Part shown: positions 32,700-43,440 of the stretch, in pieces
Layout of the letters: each line of letters begins with the position of its first letter
Position numbering within the stretch: position 1 is the first letter of the stretch
Origin: Gerris lacustris
Lineage: Eukaryota > Arthropoda > Insecta > Hemiptera > Gerridae
Assembly (NCBI GenBank): GCA_951217055.1
Contig: OX578281.1
Span: forward strand, 14,602,447-14,666,446
Length of the DNA: 64,000 bases
Direction of reading: 5' to 3'
The notes under the pieces: generated by a model
The model's database searches: none
What the model was told of the DNA's origin: nothing
What the model saw: the letters and a program-made list of their open reading frames with translations, nothing else
Program-made: the position numbers and the translations under genes

Positions 32700-33229
32700 A
32701 CCACACTTGTAACGTGAGCTGTTTTTGTTCTCTTTGTGTCAAATTTATTTTAACCTCCCGGCGTTTTCGCCGTCTGTCTCCCTCTAACCACTTCCACTAT
32801 TTAGATCCTCAAACCGTACGTCTCCATTCAACCACTTCCTCGTTCGTCTCCGGTTACCACTTCGAATATTTAAGCCCTTATTTAATATTTAAGCCCCTTA
32901 GTCCGGCATTTTTGCTTGAGCAACAAAGAATAGATTTCGTCTATGTATACATTGGCCTGAAAGAATTAAAAGAGATAATAAAGGTATTCTGTTTGTTTCT
33001 ATTGAAAGCCTTGCGGCAACGAGTGGGAAGAAAGATCTTTTAACACGTCCTTTACTAAATATGTGTAATGTTTGGGCAAAGCGAATTTTACCTTCTTCAC
33101 CCGTGAGTCAAAAAAGTCAGCCAAAAATTAAAAGAAGTTTTCATTCAAACAAAATAAAGCAATACTTTTTAAGGTCAATTCTTTCTAATATATTTAAATA
33201 ATTGCAAGATAAAAAGAACTTTTTATGCA
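32700..33229. other. Gene-free stretch with an unassigned 122-aa ORF
   Basis: An ORF at 32675-33043 is open by length only. It has no recognisable domain and starts inside repeat DNA, so I do not call it a gene. CCACTTC-rich direct repeats occur at 32785-32875. Confidence 0.3.
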
Positions 33230-33548
33230 CTACGTTTTTAAATTTTCTGTCATAAATTTAAAACCTGTCAAAATGAAGATCGTTAATATGGGTAATGTCA
33301 AAACAAATAAAATAACTTGGGGATTTTTTCCGAACTAACTTTCCATACAGCAAAAATTCCTAAGAACGAATTAAATTTTGCTGAATGATGGCTAAAAGTA
33401 TTAAAATAATGCATTGTCATCGTGTTCTGAGCTATTCTGAAAGTTTCAAATGTCTACCTACTCGGGAAGTTAGTTAAAAATCGATTGCAAGATTTGTACT
33501 GGACAAACAAAGAAACAAACAAGAAAGCAAGCTAATAAAAACGTAGTA
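33230..33548 (+). mobile_element. Family E MITE, copy 3 (internal deletion)
   Basis: CACTACGTTTTTAAATTTTC starts it and TAAAAACGTAGTA ends it at 33548. About 280 bp of the left interior found in copies 1 and 2 is missing: the text jumps from the left end to the AAAACCTGTCAAAATGAAGAT region. Confidence 0.85.
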
Positions 33549-34310
33549 AAATAATACTTGTTTACTTAATAATTATTTACCTCTTTAGAAATCTTAACAA
33601 ATTCCTCTTAATATAATCTAATGTCATACTATAAATGGAAAACATTTGAGCTTTTACATGCTTACTTTTAAAGAGAAATAGATTCGTTCAGAATTATTAA
33701 ACATTGCATACCTACTAATCTCAAAATAATTGTTCAATAGTAATTAAAAATATGATATAGAACGGTAACTACTGTTAAAACCGGTACTAATATCAAAATC
33801 AAACCGAAATTAAGACAATATTTCACATATCATATAAGTTACATTTCTTTAACTAATAAAAATGCGTTTATTTACTGACGGAATTGGAACAGTGCCAAGG
33901 AGACATTGCATGAGTTAAGTTCCCCTCGGGACAAAATCACAAACATATTAAATCAACCATCACACAGATGTTGGACATTATAGTTTAATATAACTATGTA
34001 AATCAAATAAAAATTTAGGATTTCGGACATTATTCAAAAGAAAAAAGAAAATTGTGGATTAACTGATGTTTCGAAAAAATAATGTCTTAAAGAAAATATA
34101 CGCTTTTTAATTTATCTTCTTACCCCAAAACTTACTTTCTTCAAAACTCTAAAGTGACCATTTGAAATAAATACTAGTATTTATTTCAAATGGTCAAGAT
34201 TTTACTTGGTCATTAAGGGTTTATCAAACTCAGGGGGTACAAATATTGACTTTAAAACAAATCTCATGAAAATCAAGTCCATTAAAGGTTTCATTTGATA
34301 CTTGTAATCT
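33549..34310. other. Gene-free stretch with one palindrome
   Basis: At 34154-34196 TGACCATTTGAAATAAATAC is followed by its inverted copy GTATTTATTTCAAATGGTCA with a 3-nt spacer. Otherwise AT-rich and unassigned. Confidence 0.5.
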
Positions 34311-34312
34311 TC

Positions 34313-34862
34313 TTTTCAATACAAAAGGGTTTTCTCTAAGACTACGGTTGCATTGGATGCGTATTCGGATGAAAATTATTCGCCCGAATAGATCCGATTT
34401 AGTCCTTTCAATAAAAAAATGGTTTCTCTAAGACTACAGTTACAGTGGATGCGCATTTGGACGAAAATTGTTCGCCCGAATAGATCCGATTTAGTCCTTT
34501 CAATACAAGAAGGTTTTCTCTAAGACTACGGTTACAGTGGATGCGTATTCGGATGAAAATTATTCGCCCGAATAGATCCGATTTAGTCCTTTCAATAAAA
34601 AAAGGTTTTCTCTAAGACTACGGTTACAGTGGATTCGTATTCGGATGAAAATTATTCGCCCGAATAGATCCGATTTAGTCCTTTCAATAAAAAAAGGTTT
34701 TCTCTAAGACTACGGTTACAGTGGATGCGTATTCGGATGAAAATTATTCGCCCGAATAGATCCGATTTAGTCCTTTCAATAAAAAAAGGTTTTCTCTAAG
34801 ACTACGGTTACAGTGGATTCGTATTCGGATGAAAATTGTTCGCCCGAATAGATCCGATTTAA
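34313..34862. repeat. 92-bp tandem array, 6 copies, built from a transposon end
   Basis: TTTTCTCTAAGACTACGG recurs at about 34330, 34422, 34514, 34606, 34697 and 34788. Each unit holds GACTACGGTTACAGTGGATG, CGTATTCGGATGAAAA and TTCGCCCGAATAGATCCGAT. The inverted text at 35460-35490 (CGAATCCAGTGACCGTAGTC) shows that the unit includes a terminal inverted repeat. Confidence 0.9.
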
Positions 34863-35490
34863 TCGTCAGAACGTGGTAGTTACCAGTGTTGGCACATCCT
34901 GACTGCCAGTTTGCTTCTATAATATCTAATAGCGTTAATGGAAGCCATAGATGATTTATATTCTTTGAAAGCCCATTATTAAAGTTATTAATATTGAACG
35001 GTGGAAAACATTACATGTAAATAAATTGTTTCATGCAAGCGATGATAAAGGGGAGGAGTAAATGTTCTAAGACTTTTCAAGGAATTTAAAATAATTGTAT
35101 GAGAATTTTAGAATGTCATCAGCAAAGTTAAAATATACAGTCAAGGGAATTGAAGACAGTAACTCAAAGAAAGTGTCTCTGTTGTGGTAATCTTTGTTTT
35201 TCATTTCCCACAAACACTTATTGCTAAAACACAAACATCACACTAATTAATTTTTTCGACGTCCATTGTACTTAAACAGTCTAAAAAAACAATAATATAA
35301 TTACAATTGATTGTCAAAACACGCATGAAAAATCAAAAAATGTGAACGATCAACTCGTTCAGACTGTTCGTGCGTATTCGAAAGAAGAGGCTGCAGTTAA
35401 AGTATACAGCCACCACTCTCATAACATTCAATGTATTTAATTGTTCGGCCAAATACGTCCGAACACGAATCCAGTGACCGTAGTCTGACC
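34800..35490 (+). mobile_element. TIR element whose left end is the last 92-bp unit
   Basis: The left end GACTACGGTTACAGTGGATT (about 34800) pairs with 35460-35490 on the right. Second inverted pairs CGTATTCGGA.GAAAATTGTTCG and TTGTTCGGCCAAATACG also occur. The interior is 600 bp without a coding frame. Probably a non-autonomous cut-and-paste element. Confidence 0.6.
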
Positions 35491-36216
35491 TAAGGCGTCT
35501 ATTAAAATTAAATAACAGAGAAATTTACTTCACCCACTGATTATTTAACTGTGATTATAAACAAGAAGAAAAAACAAAATGAACATCGAGCCATTTATTA
35601 GAACATGTTGCTTTTTTTTCTAAAAGTTCATTTGCATAAACAGACATTTCAGTCAGAGTTAGAGTTACATGGTACATAATAATAATATTGGTATAAATAA
35701 AGCAAATATAACCTGTTGTTCGTAACCTCCCTTTAAACGATTTAACATCTTATTTAATTACATTTTTTAAAACTTTTCTTTTTAAATTAATTTTACAAAA
35801 TACAATAACACAAAGCCAGACTTTTTACATTTATTATCACGCTCACCATGTAAAAATATAACTATACAATACAGTAGCAGTGAGTATATCATGTCACAAT
35901 TTCCCAAAGTTTATAAATATAAATAGGAAAAGTGAATTCGTTTAATTTAGGAAGTATAACCTGCAACATATAACCTCCCTTTTACCTAATATCAATTTTC
36001 ACGTTATAAATAAATCATGACTGCCCACAGATATTATTAGACCAAAAATAAAACTTTCAAAAATAAACACGAAGAAAATTGAGCCAGTAACTCAAATTCA
36101 TAAAAAAAAAAAAATTAAATAAAAATATAGGTATCCTGCTATCTAAACACTCCCTTACTCCTAATAAAAATATAGTTTATAATTATTTATTTACGAAATA
36201 AACATAAAACATAATA
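35491..36216. other. AT-rich gene-free stretch
   Basis: Two weak direct repeats of AATATAACCTGYTGTTCGTAACCTCC type (35705, 35950, again at 37765 and 38008) suggest an old diverged tandem repeat. No gene was seen. Confidence 0.4.
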
Positions 36217-37361
36217 GGTTTGTTCCAACCACTCTTCAAACTGGTTTGGAACTGTACGACGCATGCGCATTTGGAAAAAAGAGTTCCAACGAGCCCAAAC
36301 TCAAACTCTGACTGACTCCGACTGTTAATCGGCTGTTCCAACCACGCTCTGATTGAATCACGGATTAGTTTGGAACCAGTCAGAGCAGTCAGCGATCGGC
36401 GGCAGGGACTAGTAGTTTGGGATTGAGTTTGGGTGAACAGAAACGTAACCTTCCGCTCCGCTTCATTGTTTTTGTTTTGATTTCGCTCGCCTATTATAAT
36501 TATTCTCCTTTCTTGCGAATCAACTGTTCTTTTTCAAATGTTTTTGTACGAATGCGACGATGAATTTTTGTGCATATAATTGGCATTTTCTAGATATTTC
36601 CGAAAATAATAAAAATTGGACCTATTTTCCAAGATGGACTTTTGATACTTATTCCATTTTCAAACAAATATCGAAAGAGTCCTATTTATTTCCGCAATAT
36701 TTCTTTCGTTAACTGGACTAAGATTAATATTTGTTTTTTTAAAACAAAAGAGCATTTAGGATTATATCAATAAAAATACGAATACGAGTGTGCCGTGAGT
36801 CTACTAAAACTGGCTCACCTCAGTAAGCCCGAAAATTGTGAATTGCGTAAATCGAAATGAAATCGTGAATTCATGTGTTAAATAAACATTTCTAAAATGT
36901 GTACATTGTGCATGTATTTTCGTCATATCCTCTATGAGTATGTAGGTTTTACTTCCAACTTTCGAGCTTAATTAGCATTAGAAAATGAAACTTTTGTGGT
37001 GTGGCGCGTGGCGCCCCCTTGTTGTGCGAGCCCCTAGGCGGCCTAAATCAAGCCCTGATTTAAGCGACTGGCACTTATCTTCATCAACTATTGACTTATC
37101 CATCATCCATATCTTTAATATTAATAAGTTCAGGTATTTTCGATAGCACAGGAACGCAAAATCACATAAACGATCAACTCAAAAAGTTGTTCTGATAACA
37201 GTGCTAAAACCTACCACGGCAAACAGTTTGGTTCGAGAAAAAAGCGTTCCAACAAAAACGAAATCACAAATCAATTCCCAACGGTCAATGATCGCGCATG
37301 CGCATTACGTCAATCACGGACTAATCCGAAACTGATTCGGAACTGGTGGTTGGAACAAACC
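36217..37361 (+). mobile_element. 1.15-kb TIR element (GGTTTGTTCCAACCAC)
   Basis: Perfect 16-bp TIRs at 36217-36232 and 37346-37361. Sub-terminal text is also inverted: AATCACGGATTAGTTTGGAAC near 36355 against AATCACGGACTAATCCGAAAC near 37312, and GCATGCGCAT on both sides. A 50-codon ORF at about 36560-36712 starts MNFCAYNWHF and has no match that I know. No transposase was recognised and no clear TSD was found. Confidence 0.8.
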
Positions 37362-38427
37362 TTATATCTTTTATGTTTATAATATTATTATATTAAAACT
37401 AAAATATTCTCAGTTATTATCAGATAATATAAACCTTTTACAACAAACAGGAAACAAGTATTTCACTTTGTCTAAAAAAACATTACACTCAAACCTAGCA
37501 GTTAGGAAACCTTCCGTTGATATTTGTGAATATTTACATAACTGCGCATGTCATAAAAACCAGTACTAGGTATTGTCAGAGGATCGTTGGGACCGTACAC
37601 GTACAGTGTGTTCGCAAACGATCCCTGCCCGGGTTGGAACAGTTTCGTGGACGGTAAGAAACACTGTCACAAGTCGGCTTGGAACGGCTTTTATCCACTA
37701 CGCATGCCCGAGACGATCCCGCGGACGGTATAATGCTTAGTTGGAACAAACCTAATTAAACTACACAACGTATAACCTGTTATTTATAACCTACCGTAAA
37801 TCAATGAAATAATCTCATTTCTAATAAAACTTTACAAAATAAATAACAGAAATAACGACTTGTAACATTTTTTATCACACTTAGAGGTAAAAATAAAACA
37901 AAATAGCAATAATAGTTTAAGTATCTATTCACTTAGTATGAAAGAATTATAAAATGAAGGAAAAATATCACTCGTTACATTAAGTACATTCTGATAATTA
38001 AGATAGTATAACCTGCTATTAGTAACCTTCCTTTTACTTAGGAAAATCTAATTAATAGTTACATTTACGACGTAAACAAAAACAAAATAAAATAGGCATA
38101 ATCCAGGAATTATCACAGTTAAGAAACACGAAGAAACTATGACGCATTTAAGTGAGTCTTTAGTATGTTATTGGACTTACAGAGTGCACTAAAATGTTAA
38201 TACATACATAAAAATAAAAGCATCTGTTTTCAAACAACGACAACCATCTAACAGTAGCTAGAGTAAGCATTAAACTTAAATGATTTCAATGATACTACAT
38301 TAAAATCTAAGTCTTAATATAGTTAGTGCTGTTGAGTAAATAGTACAAACAGAAACTCATCTTGGCCTTAGTTCCGACATTAAAATCCCATATAGTATTT
38401 GAGATGTCTTATAACTTGGGCTAAACT
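37362..38427. other. Gene-free stretch with a second related element end
   Basis: The segment 37553-37753 is GC-richer and ends GTTGGAACAAACC, the same terminal motif as the element above. A partial relative probably lies here, but its left end was not found. The rest is AT-rich. Confidence 0.45.
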
Positions 38428-38615
38428 CGGCAATAGTGTACCCCTTCTGTGTAATCGAAGTCGTACAGTTGGCTTCGAGATATCAATTCATCCCTTCCAT
38501 TCATTTATAATAATATATGTATAAAATAATTATATATGTATGGTTTGTTCATAGGAGAGTTGATATCCCTTTGTCAAAAAATACGTTGGAGTGAGAAGGG
38601 GCGCCGCTATTGCCG
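38428..38615. mobile_element. Short MITE, 188 bp
   Basis: CGGCAATAGTGTACCCCTTC at the left pairs imperfectly with the right end ..GGGGCGCCGCTATTGCCG, and GATATCAATTC pairs with GAGTTGATATC further in. The arms cover about 60 bp each. Only an AT-rich centre lies between. Confidence 0.7.
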
Positions 38616-39219
38616 ATATTTACCATAACTTGTATAGTATTTTACATAAATATATGAGTACATCAAACAAAAGAAACTACCAAATCAATAATGCCTTGTA
38701 AATGAAAATTATTATTCAAAATCAATCCAAATACATTATAAAATGCTGTTGAATGAAAGCTCAATGCAACAGAAAACTGATAAACAGACCAAAATATCCC
38801 GAAACTAACTTGAAAAAACGAAAAAGAAGTTGACCTAGTTACACTATTTGAGCTCTAAAACAAACTCTAAGTACATTTAACACGTTTAAAACCATAATAA
38901 AAGTGTAGTAAATGAGTTTAGCTTAATAATTATACTAAAATCGTATTAATAAAAGCAAAACATACCTTAAAAAATAAATCCAAAAAGGCTGGAGTCCTGC
39001 ACGAAACAGAGTCGTAGAAAATGTGCTTTTTTATCATAACCTATACCAGGAGTCCAACCTAACAACAAATAATATTACTAACAAATAAATAAATAATTAA
39101 ATAAGTATGTATTAATCTAAAATATGTAATCTGGAATAATTATAATATTTTATAATTACACATATATTATTCGTGATAGTTAGTTTACTTAAATAATAAT
39201 TATTTATATTATTATAATA
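38616..39219. other. AT-rich gene-free stretch
   Basis: No recognised feature. Confidence 0.35.
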
Positions 39220-39356
39220 TTCAATTTTTTAAGTTTTTGGTAGTTTTCATACTACGGAAACTGTCTGTTTCCCGTAGTTAATAATAATTATAATTTGATT
39301 AAATTAAAATTTAACTTTCCGTAGTATGAAAACTACCAAAAACTTAAAAAATTGAA
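39220..39356. repeat. Palindrome with perfect 41-bp arms (family J)
   Basis: Arms 39220-39260 and 39316-39356 contain AAGTTTTTGGTAGTTTTCAT and its inverse. The 55-bp loop repeats the text that follows the tRNA-like unit at 39610-39648 (TTTCCCGTAGTTAATAATAA). The same arms, diverged, frame the unit at 20723-21078. Confidence 0.92.
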
Positions 39357-39660
39357 TTTCGAATTGATTGTACAAGGTACAGGTACTAATTGAGTACTTT
39401 ATAATTATAAGCGTTAATTCTGGTTTAGTTCTAATGTCATAAATATTGACTGTCTAAATGTATATGAATATTGAAAGCTTGGATTCGGGACTAGTTATCA
39501 TTTACGGTAGTGAAAAATCATTCTCCTGCGTAGCTTAGATGGAAGAGCGCTATACTGGAAATATAGAGGCCCGTGGTTCAAATCCCGGCACAGGAGTGTA
39601 TTTTTCACTGTCTGTTTCCCGTAGTTAATAATAATTATAATTTGATTAAATTATTATAAT
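39357..39660 (+). repeat. Family J unit, copy 3
   Basis: The text order GTACAGGTACTAATTGAGTA, AAGCGTTAATTCT, GAAAGCTTGGATTCGGG, tRNA-like core, GTGTATTTTTC, CCCGTAGTT is the same as on the minus strand at 20417-20700. Confidence 0.8.
39523..39596 (+). tRNA. tRNA-like sequence with anticodon GGA
   Basis: CTCCTG pairs with CAGGAG at the ends. The D arm is GCTTAGATGGAAGAGC. The anticodon stem CTATA/TATAG is perfect with a 7-nt loop CTGGAAA, giving GGA at 39557-39559. The T loop is TTCAAAT, but the T stem (CCG-T-GG against CCCGG) needs a bulge, as in the copies at 20.5 and 20.8 kb. GGA would decode serine, yet there is no long variable arm. Of the three copies this folds best, but it is still more likely a tRNA-derived repeat than a working tRNA gene. 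Confidence 0.55.
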
Positions 39661-40180
39661 ATAAATTAAATTGTTTTTGTTGTCGATTTCTAGATCTTTG
39701 CTTTTAATGAGGTTTGAAAAGTAATTATGATACGAATCTAGTTTGAATTGAACATATTTTAGATACTGTTTACAAATAATATAAATGATAACTATAACTA
39801 CTTGGATTGTATTTAATATAATAATTAAATACCTAATTAAGCCGGCCTTTGTTTATATTAGAGAATTAAAATAAAATAGTTTGACGACTAATAGTTGTGG
39901 TATTTGTTCACATAATTTTCTTAAGCAAATATTAGTTTCCAATCTAAGTGAAAAATATAACACTGAATGGACAACATACTGTATAAAGAGGCATCATATT
40001 TGACTTTTTTATAATATAAAAATAAATCAAAATCTCTAAAAACTATAAACTAAACACGGCAGGCCTCCTTTCCTTCCGAAATCCTACATCTAATTATACC
40101 ATTAAATTATTATTAATATTCTAGACATGCGCACGACAAAGACTCTAGCATACTCTATTGCGTTACAGACATACTCTAAA
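39661..40180. other. AT-rich gene-free stretch
   Basis: No recognised feature. Confidence 0.35.
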
Positions 40181-40517
40181 ATATTTAGATTTCGCTTCTA
40201 CTTCTGGAAGTATTCTCAAATATCCTCAATACCAAATTTTTTATACACAAGACATTAATGTAAATACATAGTTTTGTTGAACGTGGTAAATTCGTCCGAT
40301 TTGCTACCACTACTGGAAGCATACCACCTTCCAAGAATTTAATTTTTGATACTCAAACTATCTAGGTTTGGTGCTGAAGCAGGTTTTTTTTGCTTACAAT
40401 GCTGGAAGCATATATTTAAGTATGCTGAAAACCGACTAATTGGTATATAAGAAATGTAAAGTTAGTAGTGAAGTAACCATTTCTTAAAGAATGCTGAATT
40501 AGAACTTTTTTCAAAAC

Positions 40518-40748
40518 AATACTAGATTTAGGGGGGCCGGTGTAGCCGAAGGGTTAGCACACTCGACTCTGAAACCAAGGTCTAAACCCCGGCTGTGAGT
40601 TCGAATCCCAGAGGGGTAAGACATGTTTCACACTAATGATCTCATCGATTAGATGAGTAAAGTGGCCGGATAACCCCCGTCCTGTAATAGCCCTGGCAGT
40701 TGATCGGGACTAAAACCCAAAAGAAAGAAAAAAAAATACTAGATTTAG
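40518..40748 (+). repeat. Target-site duplication of the 40.5-kb SINE
   Basis: AATACTAGATTTAG occurs at 40518-40531 and 40735-40748, directly abutting the SINE on both sides: 14 of 14 bases. Confidence 0.93.
40532..40734 (+). mobile_element. tRNA-derived SINE, full length
   Basis: The 203-bp element starts GGGGGCCGGTGTAGCCGAAG with an A-box-like GTGTAGCCGAAGGGTTAGCA and has a B box at GAGTTCGAATCCC (40602-40614). The unique body contains GTGGCCGGATAACCCCCGTC, and the tail is A-rich (AAAAGAAAGAAAAAAA). The perfect 14-bp duplication shows insertion by target-primed reverse transcription and a rather recent age. The machinery would come from a LINE not present here. Confidence 0.93.
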
Positions 40749-41425
40749 AGGTGAAGACCATTTCTCAGAAGCTGGTTAATTCCGATAGTTTACTTCCTAT
40801 ACTGGAAGCATTTTCAAGTTGCTTTTCTTCTTTTCAAGTTCTTTCTTATACAAAATATCCAGATATATAATAGTCAATAAATCGTTTCTTGAAGGTGGTA
40901 AATTCTGATGGTTTGCTTCCACTACTGGAATCATTCAAACTGCCATAGATTTTTTTCTAATATTAATAATAAAATTGATGATACCTACCCAACCAATCTA
41001 CGTTTAGTGATGAAGCTCGTTTTATCAATTCCACTACTGGAAGCATTTTTAAAAATGTTGAATACCGATCTGATACAAAAATACTAGGTTTAGCGTTAAT
41101 AATCGAAAACATTTAATAAAATTATAATACATAAAAATGTTAAATTTTATCATTTCACTTTCAATACTGGCAGCATTTTTAGAAATGACATATCATTGGC
41201 TCAACAAAAGTTGTGTTAAATTTGATCTTACTTCAAGTAGACTTCTCGATGATCCTCTTCTCAGATGCTACAATTAGTGAGAGGGGGGGGGGGGGACTTT
41301 GAAATTTACATCGTTTGAGACGTACAACATCAGGTAACCGTGATTAATTATTTACATTGAAAGACTTGTTCTTCTTTACATCAAAATATTGAAATGAAAA
41401 GAAAGGCTTCCATGTATTCCATGTA

Positions 41426-41610
41426 TGAGCCTCGGTAGCTCGGATAGAAGAGCACTTAATCTTATCATTAAAGTTAATTAGCATCGTGCGTGGTCATTAC
41501 TTGGATGGGTGACCAGAGATGTTTAGGTTTAATTCACGGACCGACCCCAAGCGATGTTAACCAAGCATCGACTTATGGGTTGCTGCTTAAGTGACTAAAG
41601 GATTCCGTAT
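41426..41610 (+). mobile_element. tRNA/5S-rRNA chimeric SINE, diverged copy
   Basis: GCCTCGGTAGCTCGGATAGAAGAGC is a tRNA-like A-box region. 41470-41515 contains TTACTTGGATGGGTGACC, the 3' half of a 5S rRNA gene including the internal promoter region. GGTTTAATTCACGG (41526-41540) sits where a B box would. The order is the same as in 42616-43018. No clean tail or TSD. Confidence 0.65.
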
Positions 41611-41764
41611 GTAAATTTTGAGGATTATACAGGTGATGGAGCATGTAATCCATTACATGTAAATTGTATCAGACGTTTGGCATGCCTAGTTCCCTCCACG
41701 CGTTGTTGCACCATGAGCTCTTGCACCACATGCTGTTGCGCCATGGAGTAAATTAAATGTTTTT

Positions 41765-42545
41765 GGAACGAAGTTCCTTATGGCACTTTCTGTAGCCCGG
41801 AAGTGAAACCGAAAAAAACGACCGTCACAAAATCTCTGTTACAAAACCGACCGTCACGAAATCTACTTATGACAATAACTTGAGTAAAATATGACCTTTT
41901 TAGTTTAAATTTGGTACACATGTTCATTTTACCATAGTTCAGGACATGTTCATTGTACAACGTTATCTACCCAAGTGTTCGCGCGCAACGCACGCGTAAA
42001 CGTAAGCTTCAAATATAGAATTGCAATTTAAGGACGGGAAAAAATTCTAACTTCATCTATTCATTGAGACAAACAACTTTTATAGATAATTTGTTTTGGT
42101 AAAACGAACACCGACACTGCTATGAAGTGATAAAGATCGCTAAATTCATAATAGCGGACCTACACGTTTAAAATAGAGAAAACAACGTTTTTACCTATAT
42201 CTTACGTTCCAACGTAACGATTTTAATAAAACATCATGCACATCGTCTAAAGTATAATTAAAACAGGCATGTAAAATTTTAACCTGATGCAAGCAGCAGT
42301 TTTTGCGTAGTGAAGTGGTATACTATTTTATAATATTTTTAACTGTGGCCGGGTAGGTAGGGACACTATAAAACACTTTCTTGAATAAAAAAAAAAAAAA
42401 TTTTTTTTAATTTTCTTTTAAAAATAGTTAGTTACTTTTAATTTTGTCTTTTTTTTAACTCCACCATATATAAGTAGAGCATCGTATACTTAGCACTGTG
42501 ATTTTATAATTTATACTTAATGAAAAGCGGAAGGAACTTCGTTCC
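41765..42545 (+). mobile_element. Family A element, best copy (781 bp)
   Basis: GGAACGAAGTTCC at 41765-41777 and GGAACTTCGTTCC at 42533-42545 are inverted ends. The interior is collinear with 1-463 and 742-1252. Just outside the right end, GGTGTCCAGCGACACC (42551-42566) is a perfect 6-bp mini-hairpin that has a counterpart at 23455. Short ORFs within are not genes. Confidence 0.8.
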
Positions 42546-42615
42546 TAACGGGTGTCCAGCGACACCACACCTATTTTATTTATTCTTCTATTTCCTATAA
42601 TAACTAACATACTAA

Positions 42616-43018
42616 GGGGGCCTGAGTGGCTCGGAGGCTAGAGCACTCGCCTTGCGATAAGGCAAGTTAAGCAGCCTCAAGCAGGGTCAGTAGATGGATG
42701 GGTGACCGCTTCTGACGAAAGCTCTGGGTTCCCGACAGGCCGATTTGATTCCCGGACCGGGCCTCTCGCTCAATGTCCACCCAGCATTGTTTAAATAAAT
42801 GGGAAGCTCCTCGAAGGAGTGGCGCCACCCGGTTTCGGCCCGAAACCTTGAATGACACTCTTGTAATAGAACTAGGAGGGGAGTCATGGTTAACGGCCAT
42901 ATCTTCACACTCGTGTGTGAAGATTTCGGTCCCTAACCCGGGTTTTTTCTATGGGCCCACTTAAGTGGCCTGCGTCTTCGGGTGTAAAAGCCCCCCCGGA
43001 ATTTAAAAAAAAAAAAAA
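42616..43018 (+). mobile_element. tRNA/5S-rRNA chimeric SINE with poly(A) tail
   Basis: The head is GGGGCCTGAGTGGCTCGGAGG, tRNA-like up to an anticodon arm GCCTTGCGATAAGGC. 42663-42712 then matches 5S rRNA (AAGTTAAGCAGC.., TGGATGGGTGACCGCTT). A T-arm-like TTTGATTCCCGG follows near 42744 and a GC-rich body extends to a 15-A tail at 43004-43018. A short imperfect duplication, ACTAAG/ACTAAAG, flanks it. An element with A box, 5S C box and B box in series would be SINE3-like. The four 62-77-aa ORFs here are spurious. Confidence 0.8.
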
Positions 43019-43440
43019 CTTACTAAAGTTTAAAAATGCCAATGGCACTCTATTCCCTCTAGGTGGACGTTATAATACAGTAAAATATTCTACATCCCTT
43101 CCAGACTGATAAATATGATTTAATAAATCATCCTTTACTCATTAAAGATGAAATATACCTCTAAAAATGAATCAGGAAGAAATCAAGTGTCAAGCCAAAC
43201 TAAATTTACCATAATTTTATTCCAAGTGAGACGTGAAGTTATCAATCTTGTGCGACTATTTTACAAGTAAAATAAAAATGGGTTGTCATCTCGCGGTTTT
43301 AAGCAAAACTGCTGATAACGACGATAATTCCGCTTCAAGTTGTTGACTAATTTATTATATTGGCCTTGCGAGTTCAGAAAATAAAAGAGAAACAAATGGG
43401 TCTCCATACACACTCGCATTTGACGGATAAAGTATAATTT
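43019..43440. other. Gene-free stretch
   Basis: No recognised feature. Confidence 0.35.

Larger units (their letters stand above)
40190..41180. repeat. Old diverged tandem repeat (TRCTGGAAGCAT units)
   Basis: The motif CCACTACTGGAAGCATTTTC and variants recur near 40200, 40307, 40400, 40793, 40917, 41030 and 41157. The spacing is mostly 95-125 bp once the SINE at 40532-40734 is removed. Each is near a TTTGCTTCC element, making an imperfect palindrome. Confidence 0.65.

Noticed and set aside
32675..33043. 122-aa ORF
   Set aside because: No known domain, starts in repeat-derived DNA and uses CCACTTC direct repeats. Length alone does not support a gene.
41470..41515. 5S rRNA gene
   Set aside because: Only about 45-50 bp of the 3' half is present, joined to tRNA-like text, as in the SINE at 42.6 kb.
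42667..42964. Three overlapping ORFs of 63-77 aa
   Set aside because: They lie over the tRNA/5S-type SINE. GC-rich sequence gives chance open frames.
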